From Haladaptatus sp. DJG-WS-42 (GTDB lineage Archaea > Halobacteriota > Halobacteria > Halobacteriales > Halococcaceae): 64,000 nucleotides of DNA. A program made the position numbers and the translations under genes. Each line of letters starts with the position of its first letter. Position 1 is the stretch's first letter. Positions 44,854 to 53,279 of the stretch are shown here, in pieces. The DNA lies in NCBI RefSeq assembly GCF_037198285.1, contig NZ_CP147243.1, forward strand, positions 372,001 to 436,000, read 5' to 3'. The notes beneath the pieces were generated by a model that was not told where the DNA came from, made no database searches, and saw nothing but the letters and a program-made list of their open reading frames with translations.

Positions 44854-45783
44854 TTAGTCAGCCGCCTGTGGGGTTGGGCCGGTGTTTTCGAGCGATTCGG
44901 TGACCCATTCGACGGCGTCTTGGGCCGCCTTGCGGGTGTTGATTTGGCCGAGGCCGGGTTCGTACTCGTTTTTCGCAATCTGGAAGAACTCGTCCCAGTC
45001 TAAGTCTTCCTCTACGACTTCGTAGTTGCCCGTCTCTTCGTCGAAGTTGATGCGCGGGTATTCGGGGATTTCGAGGCCGTAGCGCTCTGCTTTCGGGATG
45101 TAGACGGTGAGGAACTCGTTTCTGAGTTCGTCGTTCGACTTACGTTTTAAGCCCACCTTCGACGCGAAGTCGTGGTGGACGCTCTTGTCGTTGGTCGGGC
45201 CGAAGAACTGGATGATGCGCGGCCACCATTCCTCGAACGCTTCCTGCACCAACTCTTGGTGCTTTTTCGGCCCCGTGCCGAGTTCGCGGAGGATGTGCTC
45301 GCCGTGTTTGATGTGGAAGCCTTCCTCGAAGCAAATCTTGTCCATCGCGTGGGCGTACGGCTCCCAGCTCGTGTCCTTGAGCGTCGCCTGTCGGCGCATC
45401 GCGGCTCCGTCAACGAAAAAGCCAATCATCGGCACTTCCCACCAGTGTTCCATCGGGTAGTGGAAACAGTTCAGGAACTTGCCCTTCCCGTTGGCGAGTT
45501 CGTCAAGCATCTGCTCGCGCGTTTTCACGCCGAGGGACTCTGCGGCGCGGTAGAGCAGTTGACCGTGACCGATTTCGTCTTGCACCTTCGCACTGAAGGC
45601 GAGTTTGCGGTCGAGGCTCGGCGCTTGGCGGATGAACGGGCGTTCTAAATACGCGCCCATAATCTCCGAGTTCGCGTGGAACTGAATCATCCGCGTCGCC
45701 GCCTCGCGGTACTCTTGGGGCAGGTCATCTTTCGGGCTGAACGCCCGCGGACCTGCTCGCTCGAACACGGTATCGAGATCCAT
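44854..45783 (-). CDS. paaA: Phenylacetyl-CoA epoxidase catalytic subunit PaaA
   Basis: Di-iron catalytic subunit (309 aa). The iron-binding pattern is complete: SEIMGAYLERPFIRQAPSL near 40, VQDEIGHGQLLYRAAESLG near 67, and EEGFHIKHGEHILRELG near 150. ATG 45783 (MDLDTVFERAG) matches the family start. It heads the paaABCD operon and is divergent from the Bat-type regulator 86 bases away. Confidence 0.95.
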   Translation of the reverse strand: MDLDTVFERAGPRAFSPKDDLPQEYREAATRMIQFHANSEIMGAYLERPFIRQAPSLDRKLAFSAKVQDEIGHGQLLYRAAESLGVKTREQMLDELANGKGKFLNCFHYPMEHWWEVPMIGFFVDGAAMRRQATLKDTSWEPYAHAMDKICFEEGFHIKHGEHILRELGTGPKKHQELVQEAFEEWWPRIIQFFGPTNDKSVHHDFASKVGLKRKSNDELRNEFLTVYIPKAERYGLEIPEYPRINFDEETGNYEVVEEDLDWDEFFQIAKNEYEPGLGQINTRKAAQDAVEWVTESLENTGPTPQAAD

Positions 45784-45839
45784 GATGGAAAATAATAACA
45801 GACGATACCGGATACTCGTTACCCCGTTCATGACAGGGC

Positions 45840-45850
45840 TTTAAATATTA
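45840..45850 (+). promoter_or_regulatory. TATA box of the paa-linked regulator
   Basis: TTTAAATATTA is centred about 25 bases before ATG 45870, so the transcript should be leaderless. On the other strand the paaA promoter must share the same 86-base spacer; an obvious TATA for paaA at the right distance is not visible. Confidence 0.65.
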
Positions 45851-45869
45851 TGGCGGCCAATATCTCCGC

Positions 45870-46526
45870 ATGATTGCCGAGTGCCTCGTCGTGGAGTTTC
45901 GCGTGACGGGGGACAACTGCCCACTCGCAGATGCCTCCCAAGAGGCCGGGACGACGGTCGTCGCCCGCCCGCCCCAACTCAGAGCAGACGGGAACGTCCT
46001 GCTCCGATTCAGCGCGCCAACCGACGACGTCGCCCCGATTCTCGACGCAGACGAGCGGGTGCGCTACCTCCACATGTCCCAGACGGAAGGCCGGTTCAAC
46101 TTTCGGTGTCTCGCAAAACAGCGGTGTGTCGTCCACGATCTGACGAACGCGGGCCTGCTCGTTGAGTCGCTCCAATACCACCGCGGAACCGAACGTCACA
46201 CCGGCGCGGTCGTCGGCCGTGACGTGCTCCAGGGCGTCCTCGATACGGTGGCTGCACGGAATGCGGAGGCCGGGGCAGACGCCGTTGGCGTCACATTAGA
46301 ACGCATCTACCCACTTGGCACAGACGACGAGACGACCGTTGCCCAGCAATGGGACATCACGCCTGCCCAAGAAGAAGCGCTCAGAACGGCCGTAGAGATG
46401 GGATATTTTGAAGTTCCCCGAAAAGTCGATGCGTCGGCGGTTGCGGCGGCGCTCGACATCAGTAAATCGTCGTTCTTAGAACGCTTACACCGCGGCGAGC
46501 GCGGCCTGTTCTCGCAGGTGTTTTAG
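45870..46526 (+). CDS. Bat-type helix-turn-helix regulator, likely controls paa genes
   Basis: The 218-residue product has an N-terminal sensory/beta domain (1-150) and the C-terminal HTH_10 (bacterio-opsin activator) domain: WDITPAQEEALRTAVEMGYF at about 163-182 and VDASAVAAALDISKSSFLER near 188. It is divergent from paaA and convergent with paaI (four-base overlap), in the middle of the catabolic island, so it is the natural candidate regulator of both arms. The ligand and target sites are unknown. Confidence 0.88.
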   Translation: MIAECLVVEFRVTGDNCPLADASQEAGTTVVARPPQLRADGNVLLRFSAPTDDVAPILDADERVRYLHMSQTEGRFNFRCLAKQRCVVHDLTNAGLLVESLQYHRGTERHTGAVVGRDVLQGVLDTVAARNAEAGADAVGVTLERIYPLGTDDETTVAQQWDITPAQEEALRTAVEMGYFEVPRKVDASAVAAALDISKSSFLERLHRGERGLFSQVF

Positions 46527-46906
46527 CCCGTTTTGTACACGCCACGAACGCTCGCGACTTCGTTTTCGCTTTCGTCCGTAACCATGACGTCTACCACGCC
46601 GACAGAGGAGCCACAGCGCACCACGTTGGCTTCGGCGTAGAGGTCGCCGGTTCCGGCTTTCAGGTAGTCGATGCGCATGTCGATGGTCGGGACGGGTTGG
46701 TCGACGAGCGAGACAAGCGCCGCGCCGCCAACCGTGTCTGCGAGCGTGAACGCCACGCCGCCGTGAGCCATAAGTTTGTCAGAATTCCACGAGAGTTCCT
46801 GGCGCATCTCGATGTGGCCTTCGGCGTGGCCGTCTTCGGCAGCGGTAACCTCGACGCCGAGAAAATCAGCAAACGGCATCCCTTCGAAGAAGGCTTCTAC
46901 GTCCAT
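46523..46906 (-). CDS. paaI: PaaI-type acyl-CoA thioesterase
   Basis: Hotdog-fold thioesterase (127 aa) that hydrolyses stalled (hydroxy)phenylacetyl-CoA and frees CoA. FLGVEVTAAEDGHAEGHIEM near 17, the active-site region LMAHGGVAFTLADTVGGAAL near 46, and TIDMRIDYLKAG near 73 are diagnostic. I used ATG 46906; the upstream frame is a shadow. Last gene of the minus-strand catabolic arm. Confidence 0.9.
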   Translation of the reverse strand: MDVEAFFEGMPFADFLGVEVTAAEDGHAEGHIEMRQELSWNSDKLMAHGGVAFTLADTVGGAALVSLVDQPVPTIDMRIDYLKAGTGDLYAEANVVRCGSSVGVVDVMVTDESENEVASVRGVYKTG

Positions 46907-46931
46907 GTCGCGGGAGACGCTCGCGGGGTGG

Positions 46932-47729
46932 TTAAAACTGTGCCCCGCGCCCGAGAAAACAGTTGATTGGCTCGTCGAACGCCGCGGCGTGATGGATGAC
47001 CGCCTCATGGCCAATCCCCAGAAGAATTTCTCCTTCGCCGCCGAGTCGCTCGGCCGTCTCGCGGAAGTCTCGCTCTGCGAAAAAGGGGTCTGCCGTCCCG
47101 CCAACCGTGAGCGTCGGCACCTCGATTTCGGGAAGCAACTCGGTCGCATCGTGGGCGAGACACGCCTCCGCCGCGCCAATGAAATCGGCGGGTGTCCTCG
47201 GCCCGCGCGTGACGAAGTCGTAACCCCGCGCCCCGAGCGAGAAGCCGCGTCTGAGCAGCCCCGTCGCCACGGCATCGACGGCCTCACAGTAGATGGAGTT
47301 CCACTGATTCGCTCGCCCCCAGTCGCGCCACCGGGCGATGGTCTCGTGCCCGGCATCGCTGAGTTTCGCCGCAGACAGGCCGAGTATCGCGCCGGTCACG
47401 AGGTCGGGGCGGGCGGCAGCGAGGTGTTGGACGATGAACCCGCCCATCGAGAGGCCCATGACTGCCGCTGGGCCTGTTTCTTCGAGGACGGCTGCGTAGC
47501 CGTCTGCCATCTCTTCCGTCGATTGGGTTTCGACACCCACCGGCCGAGAGACCATCGAGACAGTGTGGTTGGCGGCGTAGCGATTGCAGTAGGCGGCGAC
47601 GATGCGTGCAAACCAGAACGTCTCGGTCACACGCATGAGTGGGTCGTTCAAACCCGGAATGATGAGAAGCCTGTTTGGGCCGTTTCCAACCGTGACCGTC
47701 GGGTGTCCGGCGAGCGTTTCTTTTCTCAC
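46932..47729 (-). CDS. Alpha/beta hydrolase in the paa island
   Basis: A 265-residue hydrolase with nucleophile elbow MGLSMGGFIVQHLAAARP near 91, acid VGGTADPFFAERD near 208 and histidine in GIGHEAVIHHAAAFDEP near 236, a complete triad. It resembles the MhpC/PcaD-like group that cleaves ring-fission products or lactones. It overlaps the amidohydrolase gene by four bases and precedes paaI. A role in hydrolysing the opened ring or a by-product is inferred from context only. Confidence 0.88.
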   Translation of the reverse strand: MRKETLAGHPTVTVGNGPNRLLIIPGLNDPLMRVTETFWFARIVAAYCNRYAANHTVSMVSRPVGVETQSTEEMADGYAAVLEETGPAAVMGLSMGGFIVQHLAAARPDLVTGAILGLSAAKLSDAGHETIARWRDWGRANQWNSIYCEAVDAVATGLLRRGFSLGARGYDFVTRGPRTPADFIGAAEACLAHDATELLPEIEVPTLTVGGTADPFFAERDFRETAERLGGEGEILLGIGHEAVIHHAAAFDEPINCFLGRGAQF

Positions 47730-48601
47730 AGGCCAAGGAACACTTCAGCGTTTTCCCAGAGCAGTTTTCGCTGAACGTCCTCGGGGTAGTCCGTGTACTC
47801 TCTGAAGTTGTCGAGCCACTTTTTCGGGCCAATCATCGGGTAGTCGGTGCCGAACATCGTCTTGTCTTTGAGCAGGGTGCCAGCGTAGTGGAGCCACTCG
47901 TCGTCGATGTACTTCGGCAACCACCCCGAGAAATCCATGTGGACGTTGCCCTTCTGCTGGCAGATGGCGAGCTGTTCGCGCTCCCACGGGAACGCCGGAT
48001 GTGCGATGAGAATCTGGAGGTCGGGATGCGTCGCGGCCACGTCGTCGATGAGCATCGGGTTGCCGTACTTGATTCTGAGCCCTCGGCCGCCCGGACTGCC
48101 CGCGCCGAGCGTGGAGTTGCCGCCGTGAAAGATGACGGGCACGCCGAGGTCTTCGATGGTGTCCCAGAGCGGTTCGTGTTCCGGGTCGCTCGGGTCGAAC
48201 CCCTGGGCGATTTGCTGGAACTTGAACCCCGAAAGGCCGAGGTCGTTTACGGCGCGCGCTGCTTCCTCGACGCAGTCGTCTTTGAGCGGGTCGATGCTTC
48301 CGAAGCCGATGATAAAATCCGAGAATTCGTCGCGGACGCCTGCGACGTAGTCGTTCGTCACGGGCGGGTTGCCCGTGTTCGTCTCCGCGTCCCACCCGAC
48401 GAGGACGACCTGTTTGACGCCGGCGGCGTAGTACTCCTCGCGCATTCCGTCGTAGGTGTCGAACTCCATCTCCGCGCCAAATTTTTTGGCGGCGTCGCGC
48501 ATCATCTCGCCGCCAGCGTCCTCCAAGAACTCCTTGGTTGGCTGGTGAGCGTGCATGTCGATGGCGCGTGGTTCACCGTCTGCGAGGACATCTACAGGCA
48601 T
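47726..48601 (-). CDS. Amidohydrolase 2 family metal-dependent hydrolase
   Basis: A TIM-barrel hydrolase (291 aa) of the ACMSD-like amidohydrolase-2 family. Metal-binding elements are IDMHAHQP near 14, GFKFQQIAQG, VIFHGGNS near 156, ILIAHPAFPWERE near 197 and FGTDYPMIGP near 250. Family members include decarboxylases and hydrolases of ring-cleavage products. It is translationally coupled to the alpha/beta hydrolase. The specific reaction is unknown; it is not part of the classical paa set. Confidence 0.9.
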   Translation of the reverse strand: MPVDVLADGEPRAIDMHAHQPTKEFLEDAGGEMMRDAAKKFGAEMEFDTYDGMREEYYAAGVKQVVLVGWDAETNTGNPPVTNDYVAGVRDEFSDFIIGFGSIDPLKDDCVEEAARAVNDLGLSGFKFQQIAQGFDPSDPEHEPLWDTIEDLGVPVIFHGGNSTLGAGSPGGRGLRIKYGNPMLIDDVAATHPDLQILIAHPAFPWEREQLAICQQKGNVHMDFSGWLPKYIDDEWLHYAGTLLKDKTMFGTDYPMIGPKKWLDNFREYTDYPEDVQRKLLWENAEVFLGL

Positions 48602-48641
48602 ACCTCGTTAATTAGTCCCACACGGTGAAAAAGTGATGCCG

Positions 48642-49085
48642 TCAGTCAGCAGGTTGGTCTGGGATGGCCCCGACCTGGCGCATCAGGCCGAGCATGTCCC
48701 ACTGCGGGAACCCCTCGACGATTTTGCCGTTTTTGATGCGGTGTTCGACGATGCCTTCGATGCTCACGGACTTACCCGTCGCCTCGAGCTCACCGAACGG
48801 CCCCGTCTGCGTGCCGGTCATGGTGAGTCGCGTCACGACGTGGTCGTCGTCTGCGAGCTGGTCGTGGATGGTCATTTTCACGTCCGGGAACGCCGTCGTG
48901 AATTTGGTGAGCAGCTTTCTGAACTCTCTGCGTCCGTGGAGTTCGCGTCCGCTTTCTGCGTCGTGGTGCGTGTACGTTTCTGCGAACAGGTCGTCGATTT
49001 TGTCGAAGTTCTTCTCGCTCAGTACCTCTTCGAAAAATCGGCGTGCAAGCTCTTTGTTCTCAACTGTTGGTGATTGGATTGCCAT
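48642..49085 (-). CDS. SnoaL/ester cyclase-like NTF2-fold protein (copy 1)
   Basis: A 147-residue NTF2-like protein: ARRFFEEVLSEKNFDKIDDL near 13, HGRREFRKLLTKFTTAFPDV near 50, GTQTGPF near 92 and IKNGKIVEGFPQWDMLGLMR near 118. It belongs to the SnoaL ester-cyclase group, whose members catalyse aldol ring closures or act as small-molecule binding or isomerising pockets. First of three tandem paralogues in the paa island; it is the most diverged of the three. Confidence 0.88.
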   Translation of the reverse strand: MAIQSPTVENKELARRFFEEVLSEKNFDKIDDLFAETYTHHDAESGRELHGRREFRKLLTKFTTAFPDVKMTIHDQLADDDHVVTRLTMTGTQTGPFGELEATGKSVSIEGIVEHRIKNGKIVEGFPQWDMLGLMRQVGAIPDQPAD

Positions 49086-49163
49086 GAGTGCTACCCAGTA
49101 GAGGTAGGGCGTCTGTGAGCAAGTCCCTTGCTTGAATGTCAGAAAAGTTAGCGTGATTCGGGT

Positions 49164-49601
49164 TTATTCGCCGGGTTTCGGTGCAACACCGAGTTGTTGC
49201 ATCAGCCCAAGCAGGTCTGAGTGGACCCACGACTCGGCAATCTTCCCATCTTCCATGCGGTACATGGTCATCCCCTCGATTTGGCCCTTCTTGTTCGTTG
49301 GCGGGATGCCGAGGAACTCGCCCTCGTGGGTGCCCTTATACGTGAAATTCGCACAGATTTTGTCACCCTCAGCGACGACGCGATTCAGGTCTGCGCTGAA
49401 GTTCGGGAAGCCCGCGAACACGTCTCCCCAGCTTTCCCGAAGTTCATCGAGACCCGTCGCGTCAGGGCGAGCGTCCGCGTAGTGGGTGACACAGTCGGCT
49501 GTATAATATTTCGAAATGTCATCCAGCTTCTTGTCGTTCATCACATCGACAGCCATGCTCAGAACGAGGTCTTTCATCTGTTTTACATCTTGGACGGCCA
49601 T
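49164..49601 (-). CDS. SnoaL/ester cyclase-like NTF2-fold protein (copy 2)
   Basis: The 145-residue product from MAVQDVKQMKDLVLS shares with copy 3 the segments NFTYKGTHEGEFLGIPPTNK and MEDGKIAESWVHSDLLGLMQ. The catalytic residues of SnoaL proper (His/Asp in the pocket) cannot be assigned with confidence. ATG 49601 was preferred to an upstream TTG. Separated by 62 bases from copy 3 and 78 from copy 1 on one strand. Confidence 0.88.
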   Translation of the reverse strand: MAVQDVKQMKDLVLSMAVDVMNDKKLDDISKYYTADCVTHYADARPDATGLDELRESWGDVFAGFPNFSADLNRVVAEGDKICANFTYKGTHEGEFLGIPPTNKKGQIEGMTMYRMEDGKIAESWVHSDLLGLMQQLGVAPKPGE

Positions 49602-49689
49602 TTTCAATCCCTCACTACTGTATCGTCGGAATAGGAGAAATCTGTATGTAGAATGGCTGGAAACGGGGAATTTCCGGGAAATAAGACGA

Positions 49690-50124
49690 CTATTCTTGGC
49701 TTGGGATGAGTTCGAGCTGTTGCATCAGGCCGAGGAAGTCGGCGCTCGCCCATGTCTCTGCGACTTTGTCTCCCTCCATCCGGTTGATGACGATGCCCGA
49801 GATTTTGGCCGTGCGGTTGGTCGCGGGCATTCCCATGAACTCGCCGTCGTGAGTTCCGTTGTAAGTGTAGCGCGTGACGACTTTGTCCCCCTCTACGATT
49901 TGGTCTTCGATGGTCGCTTTGAGGTCAGAGAATGACTCGTGAAACAGCTGTAAATACGCTTTGAACGCCTCACGTCCCTTGATTTCGTCCGGTAACGATG
50001 TCTCGTGGACGACGATGTCGTCGGTCATGAGTTCATCCAGGAGGTCGTAATTGCGCCCGTTGAACACTTCGTCGTTAAATCGAACGACGCGTGACTTCGC
50101 ATCTCGTGGTGATAGTTCTGCCAT
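49690..50124 (-). CDS. SnoaL/ester cyclase-like NTF2-fold protein (copy 3)
   Basis: A 144-residue protein with the NTF2-like pattern VVRFNDEVFNGRNYDLLDEL near 13, HETSLPDEIKGREAFKAYLQ, RYTYNGTHDGEFMGMPATNR and DKVAETWASADFLGLMQQLE. It is closest to copy 2. The AT-rich stretch upstream (CCATATATCAC near 50138) may hold a promoter. As for its paralogues, the function is not known; the genomic position suggests processing of phenylacetate-derived intermediates. Confidence 0.88.
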   Translation of the reverse strand: MAELSPRDAKSRVVRFNDEVFNGRNYDLLDELMTDDIVVHETSLPDEIKGREAFKAYLQLFHESFSDLKATIEDQIVEGDKVVTRYTYNGTHDGEFMGMPATNRTAKISGIVINRMEGDKVAETWASADFLGLMQQLELIPSQE

Positions 50125-50213
50125 GGATTTGCACCATATATCACTACGATGATGGCGGAGAAAGCATTACCCTAACGGGCTTTTTTAGGAGAGTAACAGA
50201 AATATGTGACAGT

Positions 50214-50675
50214 TCAGTCGCGGCGTTTGAACATGAACTTCATGTCGCCTTGGAAGACGACCGTTCCGTCTTGATTCGTCGTCGTCGCGTCGATGACCAC
50301 GAGGCCCGCGTCGTCGCGGCTCTCGAACTCGCGTTTCTCGGTGACTTCGAACTCAGCAGAGAGCGTGTCGCCGATGAACACGGGGTTCGGGACGTCCATG
50401 TAATTCATTCCGAGGAAGGCGATGACGGTGCGCTCTACGAAGCCACACCGCTGGACCAATCCCGTGGTCACGATGAACGTCATCGGACCGTGACCGATGC
50501 GCTTGCCGAACGGACCGTCTTTCGAATATTCTTTGTTCGTGTGGAGTTCCGTCCAATCGCCCGCAAACGCGGAGTGGTTGACGAAGTCCGTTTCGGTGAT
50601 GGTTCGCCCGACGCTCTCGAAGGTTTTGCCCACTTCCATGTCCTCGAAGAAGTGTGGTTCGTAGCTGTATGGCAC
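50214..50675 (-). CDS. MaoC-family enoyl-CoA hydratase-like protein
   Basis: A hotdog-fold (R)-hydratase-like protein (153 aa). The catalytic D/H pair is recognisable in FAGDWTELHTNKEYSKDGPF near 38 and FGKRIGHGPMTFIVTTGLVQ near 57. In bacterial phenylacetate degradation the hydrolytic ring-opening of oxepin-CoA is done by the MaoC-like domain of PaaZ, so this free-standing MaoC protein may supply that function without its aldehyde dehydrogenase partner. It lies 40 bases after the ligase gene. Confidence 0.88.
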   Translation of the reverse strand: MPYSYEPHFFEDMEVGKTFESVGRTITETDFVNHSAFAGDWTELHTNKEYSKDGPFGKRIGHGPMTFIVTTGLVQRCGFVERTVIAFLGMNYMDVPNPVFIGDTLSAEFEVTEKREFESRDDAGLVVIDATTTNQDGTVVFQGDMKFMFKRRD

Positions 50676-50715
50676 ATGCTGCCTTCACCGAAAGATGAGA
50701 AAAAATTACCGGGAA

Positions 50716-51996
50716 TTACGCGCGGTGGTCAAACACGCGCTGTACCTTCCCGACCGTCGTCCGCTCGATAGTGTTCGGTTCGACGACGTGCAGTTCGGAG
50801 AGTTTCACGCCCAGTTTCGAGTTTAACTTCTTGCGAATCCGTTCTGCGAGGCCCGCGACGTCCGCCACGTCCGCGTGGTGCTCGACCGTCAACTCCATCG
50901 TGTCGAGCGCCCCCTCGCGGCGCAGGTCGATGCGGTAGTGAGGTGCGACTTCCGCAAATTCGAGCATGGCTTGCTCGATTTGACTCGGGTAGACGTTCAC
51001 CCCGCGGACGATGAGCAGGTCGTCGACGCGCCCGGTGACGTTGTCCATCCGGACGTGGGTGCGCCCGCAGTCGCACTCGTCGTAGTTGAGCGACGTGATG
51101 TCGCCTGTTCGGTACCGAAGCACGGGCATCGCGTCTTTCGCAAGCGTCGTGAGCACGAGTTCGCCCTCTTCGCCCTCGGACAGCACCTCGCCGGTGTCGG
51201 GGTCGATGACTTCGGGATAGAAGAAGTCCTCCCAGATGTGGAGGCCGTCTTGGGCTTCTGCACACTCGATGGAGACGCCCGGCCCGACGATTTCAGAGAG
51301 TCCGTACACGTCGATTGCGGTCACGTCAAGCGCCTCTTCGATTTCTTCGCGCATCGGGTCAGTAAAGGGTTCTGCGCCGATGATGACCGTCGAAAGCGGG
51401 AGGTCGTGGGGGTCTACGCCGCGCGCTTCGATGGCCTCTGCGAGGTAGAGACAGTACGACGGTGTACACGAGAGCACGGTGCTCCCCAAGTCTTCGAGGA
51501 AGTCGATTTGTCGGTCGGTGTTCCCGCCGCCGATGGGGATGACCGTCGCACCGAGTTCTTCTGCGCCGTCGTGAAAGCCGAGCCCGCCAGTGAACAGACC
51601 GTATCCGTAGGCGTTCTGGACGGTATCGGAAGCCGAAACGCCCGCGGCGACGAGCGACCGGGCCATCGCCTCGCGCCACACCGCGAGGTCTTCGCGGGTG
51701 TACGCCACGATTTTCGGCTTGCCTGTGGTTCCAGACGACGCGTGGAGTCGGACGATGTCCTCGCGCGGGACGGCAAACAGCTTGTCTGGGTAGTTGTCGC
51801 GCAGGTCTTCTTTCGTGGTGAACGGCAGCTTCTCGATGTCGTCAATGGACTCGATTGTATCCGGGGAGACGCCCGCCTCCTCGAACGTCTGTGCGTAGTA
51901 CGGGACGGCGGCCGCCTGCTGGACCATCCGTTTCAGTCGGTCGGTTTGCACCGTTCGAAGCTCTTCCCGAGTCGCCGCCTCCACATCGCCATGCAT
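50716..51996 (-). CDS. paaK: Phenylacetate-CoA ligase
   Basis: Activates phenylacetate to its CoA thioester, entering the pathway. The 426 residues have the AMP-binding P-loop LHASSGTTGKPKIVAYTRED near 84, YGLSEIVGPGVSIEC near 231, YRTGDITSLNYDECDCGRTH near 296 and the catalytic lysine region ERTTVGKVQRVF at the C-terminus. ATG 51996 fits the family start (REELRTVQTDRLKRMVQ). It heads the minus-strand arm and is divergent from the thiolase gene. Confidence 0.94.
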   Translation of the reverse strand: MHGDVEAATREELRTVQTDRLKRMVQQAAAVPYYAQTFEEAGVSPDTIESIDDIEKLPFTTKEDLRDNYPDKLFAVPREDIVRLHASSGTTGKPKIVAYTREDLAVWREAMARSLVAAGVSASDTVQNAYGYGLFTGGLGFHDGAEELGATVIPIGGGNTDRQIDFLEDLGSTVLSCTPSYCLYLAEAIEARGVDPHDLPLSTVIIGAEPFTDPMREEIEEALDVTAIDVYGLSEIVGPGVSIECAEAQDGLHIWEDFFYPEVIDPDTGEVLSEGEEGELVLTTLAKDAMPVLRYRTGDITSLNYDECDCGRTHVRMDNVTGRVDDLLIVRGVNVYPSQIEQAMLEFAEVAPHYRIDLRREGALDTMELTVEHHADVADVAGLAERIRKKLNSKLGVKLSELHVVEPNTIERTTVGKVQRVFDHRA

Positions 51997-52075
51997 ACGT
52001 TCTGAGGTTTGACACCACTCCACAAATCTATTCTGTCGGACAATCCCACACGTTTCTGCACGCCAAAGCCAACAG

Positions 52076-52085
52076 AGTATATTTT
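52076..52085 (+). promoter_or_regulatory. TATA box of the thiolase operon
   Basis: AGTATATTTT lies 22-31 bases before ATG 52107, so the beta-oxidation operon mRNA is probably leaderless. The 110-base spacer is shared with the divergent paaK. Confidence 0.6.
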
Positions 52086-52106
52086 CCAGCCCCCGAACGG
52101 GGCAGT

Positions 52107-53279
52107 ATGCGCGACGTGTATCTCGTGGGCGCGGCCCAGTCCGATTTCGGGTCGTTCCCAAACGAATCCTATCGGTCACTGTTCGAGCAGGCGTACACCG
52201 CGGCGCTTTCGAGCGTTCCCGACGGCATGGATGCAGCAGACATCGACGAAGCCGTCATCGGCACGCTCGGCGTTGGCGGCCGCCAGATTGGGCTCCCCGG
52301 CCCGGCGGTCACCGAACACGTCGGGCTGTCGGGGATTCCCTGCACCCGCGTCGAAAACGCGTGTGCGGCCTCCGGCTACGCCGTCCGACAGGCCGTCCAA
52401 GCCGTGAAAAGCGGGATGGCAGACGTGGTTCTCGCGGGCGGCGTTGAAATCATGACCGACCTCTCAGGTGACGCCACCCGCTGGTGGCTCGGCGTCTCTG
52501 GAGAGACGGAATGGGAACGCCTCTCTGGAACCACCTTCGCGGGTGTCTACGCCCAGATGGCGAGTTCGCACATGAAGAAATACGGGACGACCACAGAGCA
52601 CCTTTCGCACGTTGCTGTCAAGAACCACCGAAACGGGGCGAAAAATCCCCACGCACAACTCAGATTCGAATGTTCGCTCGAAGACGCGATGAACGCCCCA
52701 ACCGTCGCAGACCCGCTCACGCTGTATCACTGCTGTCCGACGACCGACGGCGCGGCCTGTGCGCTCATCGTGAGCGAAGACGTGGTAGACGAGTACACCG
52801 ACGACCCCATCCGCGTCGCGGGCGTGGGCGCTGGCTCCGACAAAATCGGCCTGTTCCAGCGCGACACGTACTCGGGCGTCCCGGCCTCACAGCGCGCCGC
52901 TGAGCAGGCCTACGAGATGGCGGAGGTCGGCCCCGAAGACATCGACTTCGCAGAAGTTCACGACTGTTTTTCGATTGCCGAACTCATGGCCTACGAAGAC
53001 CTCGGCTTTTGCGAACCGGGTGAGGCTGGCCCCTACGTCGCTTCGGGGGCGACCGACTACGGCGGCGACGTGGTCGTAAACGCTTCGGGTGGCCTCAAGA
53101 GCAAAGGCCACCCAATCGGCGCGACCGGCGCGGGACAGGTCGCAGAGGCGTTCACACAACTCTCTGAGAATGCAGGTGACCGACAGGTCGACCACGCCCG
53201 CTACGGGCTGACGCACAACGTCGGCGGGAGCGGTGGCGCGGCCGTCGTTCACATCTTCGAAAAGGAGGCGGGCCAATGA
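52107..53279 (+). CDS. SCP2-type thiolase (beta-ketoadipyl-CoA thiolase candidate)
   Basis: A 390-residue thiolase of the archaeal SCPx/SCP2 class. The nucleophile is in VENACAASGYAVRQAV (Cys near 86), and the other catalytic elements are AEVHDCFSIAEL and SKGHPIGATGAGQV, all intact. In phenylacetate degradation the last step is thiolysis of 3-oxoadipyl-CoA (PaaJ), which this enzyme may catalyse. It overlaps the HMGS-like/DUF35 gene by four bases, an arrangement known for archaeal thiolase complexes. Confidence 0.92.
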   Translation: MRDVYLVGAAQSDFGSFPNESYRSLFEQAYTAALSSVPDGMDAADIDEAVIGTLGVGGRQIGLPGPAVTEHVGLSGIPCTRVENACAASGYAVRQAVQAVKSGMADVVLAGGVEIMTDLSGDATRWWLGVSGETEWERLSGTTFAGVYAQMASSHMKKYGTTTEHLSHVAVKNHRNGAKNPHAQLRFECSLEDAMNAPTVADPLTLYHCCPTTDGAACALIVSEDVVDEYTDDPIRVAGVGAGSDKIGLFQRDTYSGVPASQRAAEQAYEMAEVGPEDIDFAEVHDCFSIAELMAYEDLGFCEPGEAGPYVASGATDYGGDVVVNASGGLKSKGHPIGATGAGQVAEAFTQLSENAGDRQVDHARYGLTHNVGGSGGAAVVHIFEKEAGQ

